The notes under the pieces: generated by a model
What the model was told of the DNA's origin: nothing
The model's database searches: none
What the model saw: only the letters and a program-made list of their open reading frames with translations
Shown here: positions 1 through 6,083 of the stretch, in pieces
How positions within the stretch are numbered: the first letter of the stretch is position 1
Layout of the letters: each line of letters opens with the position of its first letter
Translations under genes and position numbers: made by a program
Origin: JAGMES01 sp023128035
GTDB taxonomy: Bacteria; Bacillota; Halanaerobiia; DY22613
Length of the DNA stretch: 7,188 bases
Direction of reading: 5' to 3'
NCBI GenBank assembly: GCA_030627905.1
Contig: DAOVRZ010000166.1
Coordinates: 1-7,188, forward strand

Positions 1-1
1 C

Positions 2-970
2 TGGGTGAAGATGGAGAATGCCGAAATAGACCCATTAGAGAATAAAATCAGGATTCAAACCAATCATTTTTCTATGTTAAGTGTACAATTAAATCCAAAC
101 TATTCTCCAGATGCAGAACAGTATAAAGATTTAGGTTTATCTCCATATCAGACATATTTTCAGGATAATCAGGAGATTGTATCACCTGCAAGTGGAAATC
201 TTATATTGAATACAGTGGATATCTCTATTCTAGGTAGAAATGGTCTTGATCTCATTATTGGGAGAACCTATGATAATACAACCGCGGTGTTGGAGTCGCT
301 TGCAGATCAGGATTTAAAAGATTCTAAAAAGGTTTATCACACATTTGGAACTGGTTGGAGTTTGAATATCTCAAGTATAGAGACAAATGAAAATGGTCAA
401 TATCTCTATTTTGAAGATGGTTCACCCTGCAAACTTGAGTGGGAGATGGATGGTAATGGCATGGATGGAGGCGGACATGGTACGGTGGAGTATCATGAGG
501 GTCATCATTTTGTAGGTGAGAAAGTTCAGAATAAAGTTAAAGATGTTAAGTTTTTGATTATCAAAGTTGGAGAGGAATGGGATGATGCTGAGACAATAAT
601 CTCTCGCAAAGATGGCAAACTATATTATTTTGATGGTGAGGGAAAGATTTTATCTATTGTGGATCAAACAGGGAATAACAAAATTGAGTTTTTCTATAAC
701 GATAAAAAGTTAGATAAAATTCTGGATACCATCGGTCGTGAGATTGATTTTAAGTATAATGAAAAGGGAAAAATCGAAAATATTACATCTAGTGAGATTA
801 ATTATAGATATGAATATGATGAAGTAGAAGTGATATATGGTTACAAAGAAATTTGGAATCAACAATTAAAATATCGTACAAGGATATTAGACGAATTAGA
901 TTGGACAGAGGGTGATTATAAATATAAAGAGCCTCTTCGCTATATTGTGTGGGTAATCTCTGTACAATAA
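2..970 (+). CDS. RHS/YD-repeat surface protein, 5'-partial and C-terminally truncated
   Basis: The frame is open from the first base of the window, and the GTG at 5 lacks a visible ribosome site, so the gene very likely begins upstream. Residues numbered from that GTG: about 10-27 resemble the THFS-V ending of a surface domain that often precedes RHS cores. About 60-95 (SPASGNL..RNGLDLIIGRTYDN) and 114-124 (FGTGWSLNISS) are the conserved RHS entry segment. About 203-262 contain YD-type repeats, with GKI-x-DxxGN, FxY and GR-x-FxY spacings. RHS proteins are normally well over 1000 residues, secreted, and form a shell around a C-terminal toxin or effector. This one stops at residue 321 inside the repeat region with no core end or toxin domain, so it is probably a broken gene. 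The next 195 bases hold a palindromic element and a stop-rich stretch, not the missing part. The RHS assignment is firm; the biological role is unknown. Confidence 0.75.
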   Translation, partial: WVKMENAEIDPLENKIRIQTNHFSMLSVQLNPNYSPDAEQYKDLGLSPYQTYFQDNQEIVSPASGNLILNTVDISILGRNGLDLIIGRTYDNTTAVLESLADQDLKDSKKVYHTFGTGWSLNISSIETNENGQYLYFEDGSPCKLEWEMDGNGMDGGGHGTVEYHEGHHFVGEKVQNKVKDVKFLIIKVGEEWDDAETIISRKDGKLYYFDGEGKILSIVDQTGNNKIEFFYNDKKLDKILDTIGREIDFKYNEKGKIENITSSEINYRYEYDEVEVIYGYKEIWNQQLKYRTRILDELDWTEGDYKYKEPLRYIVWVISVQ

Positions 971-1001
971 ATTATTATCGCACATGAACAATTCCAATTA
1001 T

Positions 1002-1145
1002 GTAAAATTAATTTAAAATATACCTTTACATGGAGAGAAGGGTATGCTAGGCTAATTAAGCCTGTCAAAGACTCTTTGCCTACATTTGCTATAAGTCATG
1101 CCCTTAGAGGCTCCATGTTAAGCTATATTTTAAATTAATTTTTAC
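1002..1145. repeat. 144-bp palindromic element with nested hairpins (MITE-like)
   Basis: The outer arms 1002-1035 and 1111-1145 are inverted copies of each other with two mismatches and one single-base gap. They share the AT-rich part TTAATTTAAAATATA and the end ACATGGAG. Inside are an AAGGGTATG/CATGCCCTT pair (1038-1046 with 1097-1105, one wobble), a hairpin AGGCT-AATTA-AGCCT (1049-1063) and a hairpin CAAAG-ACT-CTTTG (1066-1078). Folded, it would make a cruciform or cloverleaf. It has no coding capacity and lies between two truncated genes. I see no clear target-site duplication. It could be a non-autonomous mobile element or a structured RNA; the structure is seen, the identity is inferred. 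Confidence 0.6.
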
Positions 1146-1165
1146 CTGCTTATTTTGTTAAATAA

Positions 1166-1462
1166 CCGAAAAATGCGAATAATGCGATTTACATTAATTT
1201 TAATGTTTATCCACACGATATAGCGAAGAGCCAATTTAATGGTAAGGGATATGCAACAGAGGCTGTTAAATCAGCAATTAAGGAAGCATTTCATAAATAT
1301 AAACTTCATCGCATTGAAGCAGGGACTTCACCTAATAATATTGGTTCACAAATTGCTTTAATTAAAAATGGTTTTCAATTTGTTGGGCGTTCAAGAAAAT
1401 ATATTAAAGTGAATGGAAGATGGGAAGATTCTATTCATTTTGAAAAAATTAAAAGTAGATGA
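1166..1462 (+). pseudogene. GNAT (RimJ/RimL-type) acetyltransferase, C-terminal remnant
   Basis: The frame opens just after a TAA at 1163 and ends at TGA 1460-1462, but it has no ATG, GTG or TTG start with a ribosome site. The recognisable part starts near 1232. NGKGYATEAVKSAI is the acetyl-CoA pyrophosphate-binding loop and helix (motif A, normally Q/RxxGxG/A). It is followed by HRIEAGTSPNNIGSQIALIKNGF (the N-x-x-S-x-x-x-x-x-x-GF motif B of the RimJ/RimL group) and the ending FVGRSRKYIKVNGRWEDSIHFEKI. Intact relatives are about 170-190 residues, so roughly the N-terminal half is missing. It cannot make a whole GNAT fold and is read as a dead remnant. Family members N-acetylate protein N-termini or small amines. 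The break lies close to the 1002-1145 palindrome. Confidence 0.75.
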
Positions 1463-1496
1463 TTCTGTGAAAAATATATCTTTTGATGTATTTAAT

Positions 1497-1519
1497 ACCA
1501 CCTTTAAAGGTGGTTTTTT
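1497..1519. terminator. Bidirectional Rho-independent terminator
   Basis: A perfect 18-base dyad (ACCACCTTTAAAGGTGGT, 1497-1514) is followed on the plus strand by a run of six T (1514-1519). It lies between the end of the GNAT remnant (1462) and the end of the converging recombinase gene (1529). Its symmetry would let it work for both, though the T run favours the plus direction. Confidence 0.8.
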
Positions 1520-1528
1520 CGTTTGCTA

Positions 1529-2464
1529 TTACAATACCGGCAGCTCGCTTATAGCATCTTTACGATCTTCTTTATCAGTATGTGTGTAAATTTGGGTTGT
1601 AGAGATACTTGAGTGTCCCAGTAATTCTTGAAGAACTCTCAAATCCTTTGTCTGTCGATAAAGCATCGTTGCAAAAGTATGTCTCAATTTATGAGGGGTA
1701 ATCCGATCTGCGTCACGAATATTAGATAATTTTGCAAATTTCTTGACCATCATCTGCACAGAACGAACTCCTAGACGTGTACCACGATTAGAACGGAAAA
1801 GAGCAGAGGCTTCATTTTCGTCTTTTGGTTGAATCAATGAACGATGAGGGAGGTAGTTATAAATTGCCTCGATCACATCTGGATGTAAAGGAACATAACG
1901 TTCTTTATTTCCCTTACCAAAAAACTTGATTGAACTATCCTCAAAATCAAGATCGTTCAGATCCAATCCAACCAACTCAGATACACGTAATCCACCATAT
2001 AAAAAGAGTTTAACAATAGCAAGATCACGTTCCATATTTTTACTGTCTGAAGATTCAATAGTTGTAACATATGCTTTTGCCTCAGTTAATTTCATATAGA
2101 TGGGTTCAGATCGAATCTCCGTTTTACTAGCTCCAATCTGATCTGTAGGATTAATAGTTAAGTAGTCCATGCTTACAGCAAATTTAAAAAAAGAACGAAT
2201 TGAATATAATTTACGATTTCGAGTAGCAGGGGAGTTATTATTTTCTAATATTTGGTCATTTAAAAATTCGGAAATTTCAAATCTTCCAATTTGATCTATA
2301 GTGATCTGATCAGTGGTAAATTTCATAACTTCAATAAGATAGCGGTTTAACAAATCTAAATCGCGCTCATATTCAGATACTGTTAATTCTGAATAACCTT
2401 TTTCAGCAAGAAGGTACTTGAGAAAACTTTTAATTAGTAACATGAATTTAATGTTAGTAGACAT
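1529..2464 (-). CDS. Tyrosine recombinase, XerC/XerD family
   Basis: A site-specific DNA recombinase that cuts and rejoins DNA through a 3'-phosphotyrosine. Starting at the ATG at 2464 the product is 311 residues, close to XerC/XerD (about 295-300). Numbered from the TTG five codons further upstream, the N-terminal SAM-like DNA-binding domain spans about 16-110 (LTVSEYERDLDLLNRYL, then RNRKLYSIRSFFKFA). The catalytic domain has R165 (GGLRVSELVGL), K189 (GKGNKERYVPL), H263 and R266 (TPHKLRHTFA), H289 (LGHSSISTTQIYTH) and nucleophile Y298. All six catalytic positions are present with Xer-like spacing, so the enzyme should be active. The ATG at 2464 is chosen because GGAGG lies 8 bases before it, whereas the upstream TTG overlaps that site. 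It could be a chromosome-dimer resolution Xer or an integrase of a small element; the sequence does not decide. No convincing promoter was found upstream. Confidence 0.9.
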   Translation of the reverse strand: MSTNIKFMLLIKSFLKYLLAEKGYSELTVSEYERDLDLLNRYLIEVMKFTTDQITIDQIGRFEISEFLNDQILENNNSPATRNRKLYSIRSFFKFAVSMDYLTINPTDQIGASKTEIRSEPIYMKLTEAKAYVTTIESSDSKNMERDLAIVKLFLYGGLRVSELVGLDLNDLDFEDSSIKFFGKGNKERYVPLHPDVIEAIYNYLPHRSLIQPKDENEASALFRSNRGTRLGVRSVQMMVKKFAKLSNIRDADRITPHKLRHTFATMLYRQTKDLRVLQELLGHSSISTTQIYTHTDKEDRKDAISELPVL

Positions 2465-2472
2465 AATAAGAG

Positions 2473-2477
2473 CCTCC
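2473..2477 (-). promoter_or_regulatory. Ribosome binding site deciding the recombinase start
   Basis: GGAGG on the minus strand, 8 bases before the ATG at 2464. It lies within the first codons of the longer TTG-initiated frame, which argues for the shorter start. Confidence 0.75.
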
Positions 2478-2553
2478 AAATTTAACTTAGATTGATATAG
2501 TGATGAATTTGATGATCAAAAATATAATTTCTTCAGGATTATGTAGAAATTAT

Positions 2554-2686
2554 ATTAAATGATTCGACCACAAAAAGTATTTTAGCCGCACTTACATATC
2601 ATATAAAGTACTGATCCCGCCAATTCAGTACTTTATATGGTATGCAAGCTCTTGTGCGACTACTTTTTGTGGGCTAATCATTAAAT
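2554..2686. repeat. 133-bp imperfect palindrome with a strong core hairpin
   Basis: The outer arms 2554-2579 and 2661-2686 are inverted copies with three mismatches in 26 positions (ends ATTAAATGATT and CCACAAAAAGTA). The core arms 2596-2614 and 2625-2643 (CATATAAAGTACTGA and its complement) match at 18 of 19 positions around a 10-base loop, TCCCGCCAAT. Partly paired GC-richer segments (CCGCAC, GTGCGA) link the two. The element is close in size to the one at 1002-1145 but shares no obvious sequence with it. It could be a MITE, a hairpin recognised by a recombinase, or a structured RNA. No target-site duplication is evident. Confidence 0.6.
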
Positions 2687-2730
2687 CTTCAATATATATT
2701 TGCCATTTTCCTGCAAACAATTTTATTTTA

Positions 2731-2776
2731 ATAGCCGAAAAGACTCCTATCTCTTAGCGATAGCGTAGGTGGGGGA
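2731..2776. mobile_element. Possible IS200/IS605-type end remnant
   Basis: The stretch contains a small hairpin CTATC-TCTTAGC-GATAG (2747-2763) followed by GTAGGTGGGGG. Short hairpins beside a GTGGGGG tract resemble the subterminal ends of IS200/IS605-family elements, which transpose through single-strand hairpins. No transposase or TnpB gene is present, so this would be a leftover end. The assignment rests on resemblance only. Confidence 0.25.
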
Positions 2777-2832
2777 TAATTAGCAAAAGGAAGTGAAAAT
2801 AGATATTTGACTAAATTTTCGCCTAGAGGAAA

Positions 2833-2857
2833 AGGATTTAAAAAATATTTGTAGAAT
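2833..2857 (+). promoter_or_regulatory. Sigma-H-like promoter of the SEC-C/TPR gene
   Basis: AGGATTT (2833-2839) is followed after 14 bases by GAAT (2854-2857). This is the -35/-10 pattern of the transition-phase factor sigma-H in Bacillus, with the same spacing as I recall for the spoVG promoter. It lies 54 bases before the ATG at 2912, a normal leader length. No good sigma-A pair was seen in the same interval. The match is by eye in AT-rich DNA. Confidence 0.45.
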
Positions 2858-2898
2858 ACCTAAAGTTATCAAGTTCATTGCAAAAACAAAATGTTTAT

Positions 2899-2904
2899 AG
2901 GAGG
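2899..2904 (+). promoter_or_regulatory. Ribosome binding site deciding the SEC-C protein start
   Basis: A perfect AGGAGG lies 7 bases before the ATG at 2912. It is inside the frame that would start at the ATG at 2891, so 2912 is the likely start. Confidence 0.85.
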
Positions 2905-2911
2905 CCAGTTC

Positions 2912-3226
2912 ATGAAATTTGCTAACATGTATGAAGAAGAGGTTTTAACACCAATTAGAAAGTATAAAGTTGGTCGAAATGATCCCTGTCCATGTGGCAG
3001 TAGCAAGAAATATAAAAAATGTTGTGCACAGATTCAACCTAAAAACTCATTAGAGTATTATTACGAAAAGATGGAAAATGAGACTAACTATGAAAATCTT
3101 CATAAAATATTTTTAGAAGCAGAGAATGAGTATCCACTGGAGCCTAACTTTATTCTTCCTCTTGGTATTTATTATTTACAGAATAACTTAATAGATAAAG
3201 CTGAATATTATTTTAAAAAAGCCTGA
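2912..3226 (+). CDS. SEC-C zinc-motif protein, N-terminal part (ends at an in-frame TGA)
   Basis: From the ATG at 2912 this encodes 104 residues. GRNDPCPCGSSKKYKKCC (about 21-38) is a SEC-C motif, with the zinc ligands C26, C28, C37 and C38 in the pattern CxC-x8-CC. The same motif occurs at the C-terminus of SecA and in many stand-alone proteins, where it binds zinc and often mediates ribosome or protein contact. Residues about 45-104 are helical and TPR-like (FILPLGIYYLQNNLIDKAEYYFKKA). The frame stops at TGA 3224-3226 within a TPR-like helix pair and continues without shift for another 1536 bases, so this is almost certainly the first part of a 617-codon gene. Possible causes are a recent nonsense mutation, a sequence error or stop-codon readthrough. 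A lone 104-residue SEC-C protein could still be made. Confidence 0.75.
   Translation: MKFANMYEEEVLTPIRKYKVGRNDPCPCGSSKKYKKCCAQIQPKNSLEYYYEKMENETNYENLHKIFLEAENEYPLEPNFILPLGIYYLQNNLIDKAEYYFKKA
3224..3226 (+). other. In-frame TGA splitting the SEC-C/TPR reading frame
   Basis: The reading frame is identical on both sides (GCC TGA AGA ATT ATG). One base change would restore it, for example TGG (Trp) or CGA (Arg). The bases after TGA do not make the tight stem-loop with an apical G/U expected of a bacterial SECIS element, so selenocysteine is unlikely. Confidence 0.85.
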
Positions 3227-3232
3227 AGAATT

Positions 3233-4765
3233 ATGGGTACAGATTTAGAAGAAAAATTTATTTGTCCATTAATAGCTATTCTCTTAGATAAGGAAAATAT
3301 TTTCGAAGCAAAAGAGATCATTGAAGAAACTTTGAAAGTAAAAAAAGAAACTCCAGAATTGATAATCGCATATGGTGAAGTAAAAAAGATTTTTGGAGAG
3401 TTTGAAGATGCACTTACAATGGTAGATAAAGCGATACAAAAATATTCCTATCCTCATTTAATCCTTTTTAAACTTGAAACTTTAATGGATATTGATGATA
3501 CTTTAGAAGCATTTAAAGTCTGGTATCAATATTATGACGATTTAAAAGATATGGATGGTGAACCAATTCTAGAATACCTTCATATAATTCTAGAAGAAAA
3601 CTTTAAAATTTCTTCAAATGAAGATTCTAAAAAGATTAAAGCTACTATATTAAATGCTATTAATATATATAAACTCTGGGAAAAATCCCATATTAATATT
3701 ATAAAAGAGAATTTTGATGAGGCGAAAGATATATTAAAAGAAATATCTAATTTGCTTCCGAATAATTCAAAATTTTGTTTAAATTTATTGGAAAATTATT
3801 TAGAAATTTCAGAATATCAAGAGTTCATTGAATATGCAAATACTATAGAAGTGTATCATAACGATAATCCTGATTTTTATCAACTTTATACTAATGCTTT
3901 GATTGAAACTAATAATTTAACAATAGCAAAAGAATATATTGATAAAGCTTTTGAATTAGCTTTAAAAGATGAAGAATTTGAAAAATGGGGTATTATTGGC
4001 GATTATTTATGTATATTATTGGAAATAAACAATATTGACGAACTTCAAGTATTCTTAGAAAAAGTCAATAAAATTGTACCGAAAGAAGAAAGCCTTATAA
4101 ATATTCTTCAAATGAGTCTTCGAAGTTATGATATACCAACCAATTTTGGCCGTTTATTAGAAAAACTAAAAGAAATAAAAGACAATTCAATCATTGATAT
4201 AAAAGAGGTATATTTGAATAGTATTTTTTTATTAGTACTTAAGTTAGATAAAGAAGAACTTGTAAATAATCTAGATATAGAACAAATAAAACAGACTATC
4301 AAAACAGAAATTGATAATGCAAATAAAGAAATATCATATAACCCAATAATTGAATATGCATGTCTAAGAATAGGAGAAAACAACAAAGAGGAAATTGATA
4401 AAAAATTGGCTAAATTGATTGCTTTTCCAACAGAGAATCATCTCGTAGAATCAATTAAATATGAGGCTGTTTTAAAATATGATAAGCCCGAAATAATACT
4501 AAATAACCAATTGAAAGCGAATTTACCTGAAAAAAATCTTGAATTTTATAAGTTAGTAGCGAGTATTAAAACAAATAAACTTGAGATGGTTAAAGAGTTA
4601 TTTCGAAAAGTATTATTGGGAAATTCACCAATTTTAAAAGTAATGGACAATATGTTTGTGTTATTAAAATATATAGAAAAAGATCAGCTATTTACAGTAC
4701 TTAAAAAAATCGAAGTAAACGAGATATCTGAAGTTGAGACTGTATTCAAAAAAAACATATTCTAA
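3233..4765 (+). CDS. TPR-like helical-repeat protein, C-terminal part of the SEC-C gene
   Basis: The 510 residues from the ATG at 3233 continue the frame of the upstream SEC-C segment. The ATG has no good ribosome site (the preceding bases are TGAAGAATT), so independent translation would be weak. The chain is rich in Lys, Glu, Ile and Leu and looks all-helical. It has degenerate 34-residue-type repeats such as AYGEVKKIFGEFEDALTMVDKAI (about 46-68) and YTNALIETNNLTIAKEYIDKAF (about 218-239). There is no signal peptide or membrane segment, so it should be cytosolic. TPR scaffolds bind partner proteins; the partner is unknown. SEC-C motifs attached to TPR-like arrays are known in uncharacterised proteins. 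Codon use is very AT-rich, more so than in the neighbouring recombinase genes, which hints at a different history. A terminator follows directly at 4774. Confidence 0.7.
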   Translation: MGTDLEEKFICPLIAILLDKENIFEAKEIIEETLKVKKETPELIIAYGEVKKIFGEFEDALTMVDKAIQKYSYPHLILFKLETLMDIDDTLEAFKVWYQYYDDLKDMDGEPILEYLHIILEENFKISSNEDSKKIKATILNAINIYKLWEKSHINIIKENFDEAKDILKEISNLLPNNSKFCLNLLENYLEISEYQEFIEYANTIEVYHNDNPDFYQLYTNALIETNNLTIAKEYIDKAFELALKDEEFEKWGIIGDYLCILLEINNIDELQVFLEKVNKIVPKEESLINILQMSLRSYDIPTNFGRLLEKLKEIKDNSIIDIKEVYLNSIFLLVLKLDKEELVNNLDIEQIKQTIKTEIDNANKEISYNPIIEYACLRIGENNKEEIDKKLAKLIAFPTENHLVESIKYEAVLKYDKPEIILNNQLKANLPEKNLEFYKLVASIKTNKLEMVKELFRKVLLGNSPILKVMDNMFVLLKYIEKDQLFTVLKKIEVNEISEVETVFKKNIF

Positions 4766-4773
4766 CAATAAAT

Positions 4774-4809
4774 TAGTTCAACCGATATTCGGGTGGGCTA
4801 TTTTTTTTT
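4774..4809 (+). terminator. Rho-independent terminator after the SEC-C/TPR gene
   Basis: TAGTTCAACCG (4774-4784) pairs with CGGGTGGGCTA (4790-4800) over 11 positions, with two G-U pairs and one mismatch, around the loop ATATT. A run of nine T (4801-4809) follows. It starts 8 bases after the TAA at 4763-4765. The G-U pairs form only in the plus-strand transcript, supporting that direction. Confidence 0.85.
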
Positions 4810-4861
4810 ACTAATCCTCAGGACACACCATTTAAAAGCAACTTTCAAAGCAAAATCTCCA

Positions 4862-4893
4862 TTATTTCGCAAAATTGATATTTTGCGAAATAA
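4862..4893. repeat. Perfect 14-bp inverted repeat
   Basis: TTATTTCGCAAAAT and its exact complement flank the 4-base centre TGAT. With one slip the dyad extends to CATTATT (4860-4866) and AATAATG (4894-4900). No U-run follows on the plus strand, so it is a poor terminator in that direction. It could be an operator, a hairpin in an RNA, or part of a small palindromic element. Confidence 0.6.
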
Positions 4894-4913
4894 AATAATG
4901 ATAATATTTGCTT

Positions 4914-5130
<217 letters not shown>

Positions 5131-5147
5131 TCTATTTAGTGTAGTTT

Positions 5148-5312
5148 CTAATTCCTGTCCATGACAATCTTATCAATCTCAATTACTTTGTACTCACTAT
5201 CTGAGTTGATGCATTTCATGCAATTATCACAGATTTTGATCGGATCCAGGTCACAGATATCACATTCACCACAATTATTGCAAAATCTTTCTTCTAAAAC
5301 ACAGCGTTTCAT
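5148..5312 (-). CDS. Small cysteine-cluster protein (54 residues)
   Basis: The frame starts at ATG 5312 and ends at TAG 5148-5150. A Shine-Dalgarno AGGTGAT lies at 5319-5325, 6 bases before the start. The product begins MKRCVLEERFCNNC and has eight cysteines. Seven of them follow C-x2-C-x2-C-x2-C-x7-C-x2-C-x2-C (residues 11, 14, 17, 20, 28, 31, 34), followed by a short acidic/Ile tail. Such spacing can bind zinc or an iron-sulfur cluster; it is not the classic 2[4Fe-4S] ferredoxin pattern. I recall similar unnamed small proteins in Clostridia but cannot name a family. There is no signal peptide, so it is probably cytosolic. It lies 61 bases after the resolvase gene, has its own likely promoter, and ends just before a terminator. 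The opposite-strand frame at 5161-5364 is its shadow. Confidence 0.75.
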   Translation of the reverse strand: MKRCVLEERFCNNCGECDICDLDPIKICDNCMKCINSDSEYKVIEIDKIVMDRN

Positions 5313-5350
5313 TTTTAGATCACCTACTTACATTGAATATGTCTATCATC

Positions 5351-5379
5351 ATTATACCGAATAGACCTTTCTTTTACAA
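5351..5379 (-). promoter_or_regulatory. Sigma-A-type promoter of the Cys-cluster gene
   Basis: On the minus strand TTGTAA (5374-5379) is followed after 17 bases by a perfect TATAAT (5351-5356). The -35 box overlaps the last codon and stop codon of the resolvase gene. Transcription would start near 5344, about 30 bases before the ATG at 5312. Confidence 0.6.
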
Positions 5380-6027
5380 ATCATTTTTTAAACTTTTAAT
5401 ATGATTTTGATAACGACGGTGTACAGTTGCTTTGGAACAGTCAAATCCTAATCCGCGCAATGTGGCTGCGATATCTGCAAAGATTAAACCTTTTTCTCTG
5501 AGTCTAATTATTTCCATAATGGGTAATTCCTTTTTAGTACATCCACCTTGATGTTGGTTTTTTAAATTTTTCTCCGGGTTATATCCACGATCTCGAATTG
5601 CTTTTCGCATACCGCGACTAATCTTTTTGTTTACCAGACGCCGTTGATATTCTTCAACAGTTGATAATACTTCTAAAACCATCTCTTCCAAATCTGTTAA
5701 AGCAAGAACGCCTTCATCTGTTACGCTTATTACCTGCCCTCCATATTTTCTTACTTGATGTAGGATGGCCATTTTTGCATTTCCTCTACCTAATCTGGTG
5801 CTATCTTGAACTATAACCCCTTGAATCTTTTTCTTACGTAAATAATCTAAAACTGTTAAAATTCCATCCCGATCATCAGAAAATCCACTTTCCTTTTCTT
5901 GAATGATTTTTTTTATGATATAGTTTCTTTGAATACAAAATTCGGTTAATTCCTCTATCTGACGATCGAGACTTGTTTCCTGACTTTCTTTGTTTGTACT
6001 AACTCTACAATAGATAATCACTTTCAT
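5374..6027 (-). CDS. yneB: Serine recombinase/resolvase, YneB-like
   Basis: A 217-residue small serine recombinase. The catalytic domain (about 1-140) has YCRVSTNKES with R8 and nucleophile S10, a SLDRQ element at 19-23, and DSTRLGR with R78 and R81, as in the resolvase/invertase family. It runs into the helix containing EEYQRRLVNKKISRGMRKA. A C-terminal helix-turn-helix follows (about 170-210: ELPIMEIIRLREKGLIFADIAATLRGLGFDCSKATVHRRY). All catalytic residues are present, so activity is expected. Length and position after a LysM protein under LexA control match B. subtilis yneA-yneB, where YneB is an SOS gene of uncertain task. The start ATG has AGGAGAG 6 bases upstream. A terminator separates it from the gene before, and no promoter was seen between them, so expression probably depends on readthrough. 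A transposon resolvase is the alternative. Confidence 0.85.
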   Translation of the reverse strand: MKVIIYCRVSTNKESQETSLDRQIEELTEFCIQRNYIIKKIIQEKESGFSDDRDGILTVLDYLRKKKIQGVIVQDSTRLGRGNAKMAILHQVRKYGGQVISVTDEGVLALTDLEEMVLEVLSTVEEYQRRLVNKKISRGMRKAIRDRGYNPEKNLKNQHQGGCTKKELPIMEIIRLREKGLIFADIAATLRGLGFDCSKATVHRRYQNHIKSLKNDL

Positions 6028-6054
6028 AATAATCTCTCCTTTTATAATTTAGTT

Positions 6055-6083
6055 AAAAAACCAGTTAGATTATCTAACTGGTT
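6055..6083 (-). terminator. Intra-operonic terminator overlapping the yneA stop codon
   Basis: Arms 6072-6083 and 6059-6070 are perfect inverted copies (AACCAGTTAGAT). They give a 10-base stem with a 5-base loop, followed in the minus direction by six T (6055-6060). The yneA-like stop codon (6074-6076) lies inside the stem, so a terminating ribosome would cover the hairpin. This could couple yneA translation to readthrough into yneB. Confidence 0.75.

Larger units (their letters stand above)
2480..2832. other. Non-coding region between divergent genes
   Basis: No reading frame with a credible start or a recognisable product was found on either strand between the divergent recombinase and SEC-C genes. 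The space holds a ~133-bp imperfect palindrome (2554-2686), a short G-rich hairpin motif (2731-2776) and AT-rich filler. A recombinase promoter must lie between about 2480 and 2560, but no clear -35/-10 pair stands out there. Confidence 0.6.

Noticed and set aside
2465..2479. TTG start of the recombinase
   Set aside because: The GGAGG at 2473-2477 would overlap that start; it is properly spaced for the ATG at 2464.
2554..2686. Integron attC site as a firm call
   Set aside because: I could not identify the conserved attC end boxes (GTTRRRY type), and the nearby recombinase shows no clear integron-integrase insertion, so it is kept only as a palindromic element.
3224..3270. Selenocysteine insertion at the in-frame TGA
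   Set aside because: No compact stem-loop follows the TGA at the expected distance, and SEC-C (named after the SecA C-terminus) proteins are not a known selenoprotein group.
4126..4386. Minus-strand frame of 86 codons
   Set aside because: It lies wholly inside the SEC-C/TPR gene and its Ser/Ile/Leu-rich composition is typical of a reverse shadow of a Lys/Glu-rich protein.
5161..5364. Plus-strand frame of 67 codons
   Set aside because: It is antisense to the well-supported Cys-cluster gene (5148-5312, minus) and has no ribosome site of its own.
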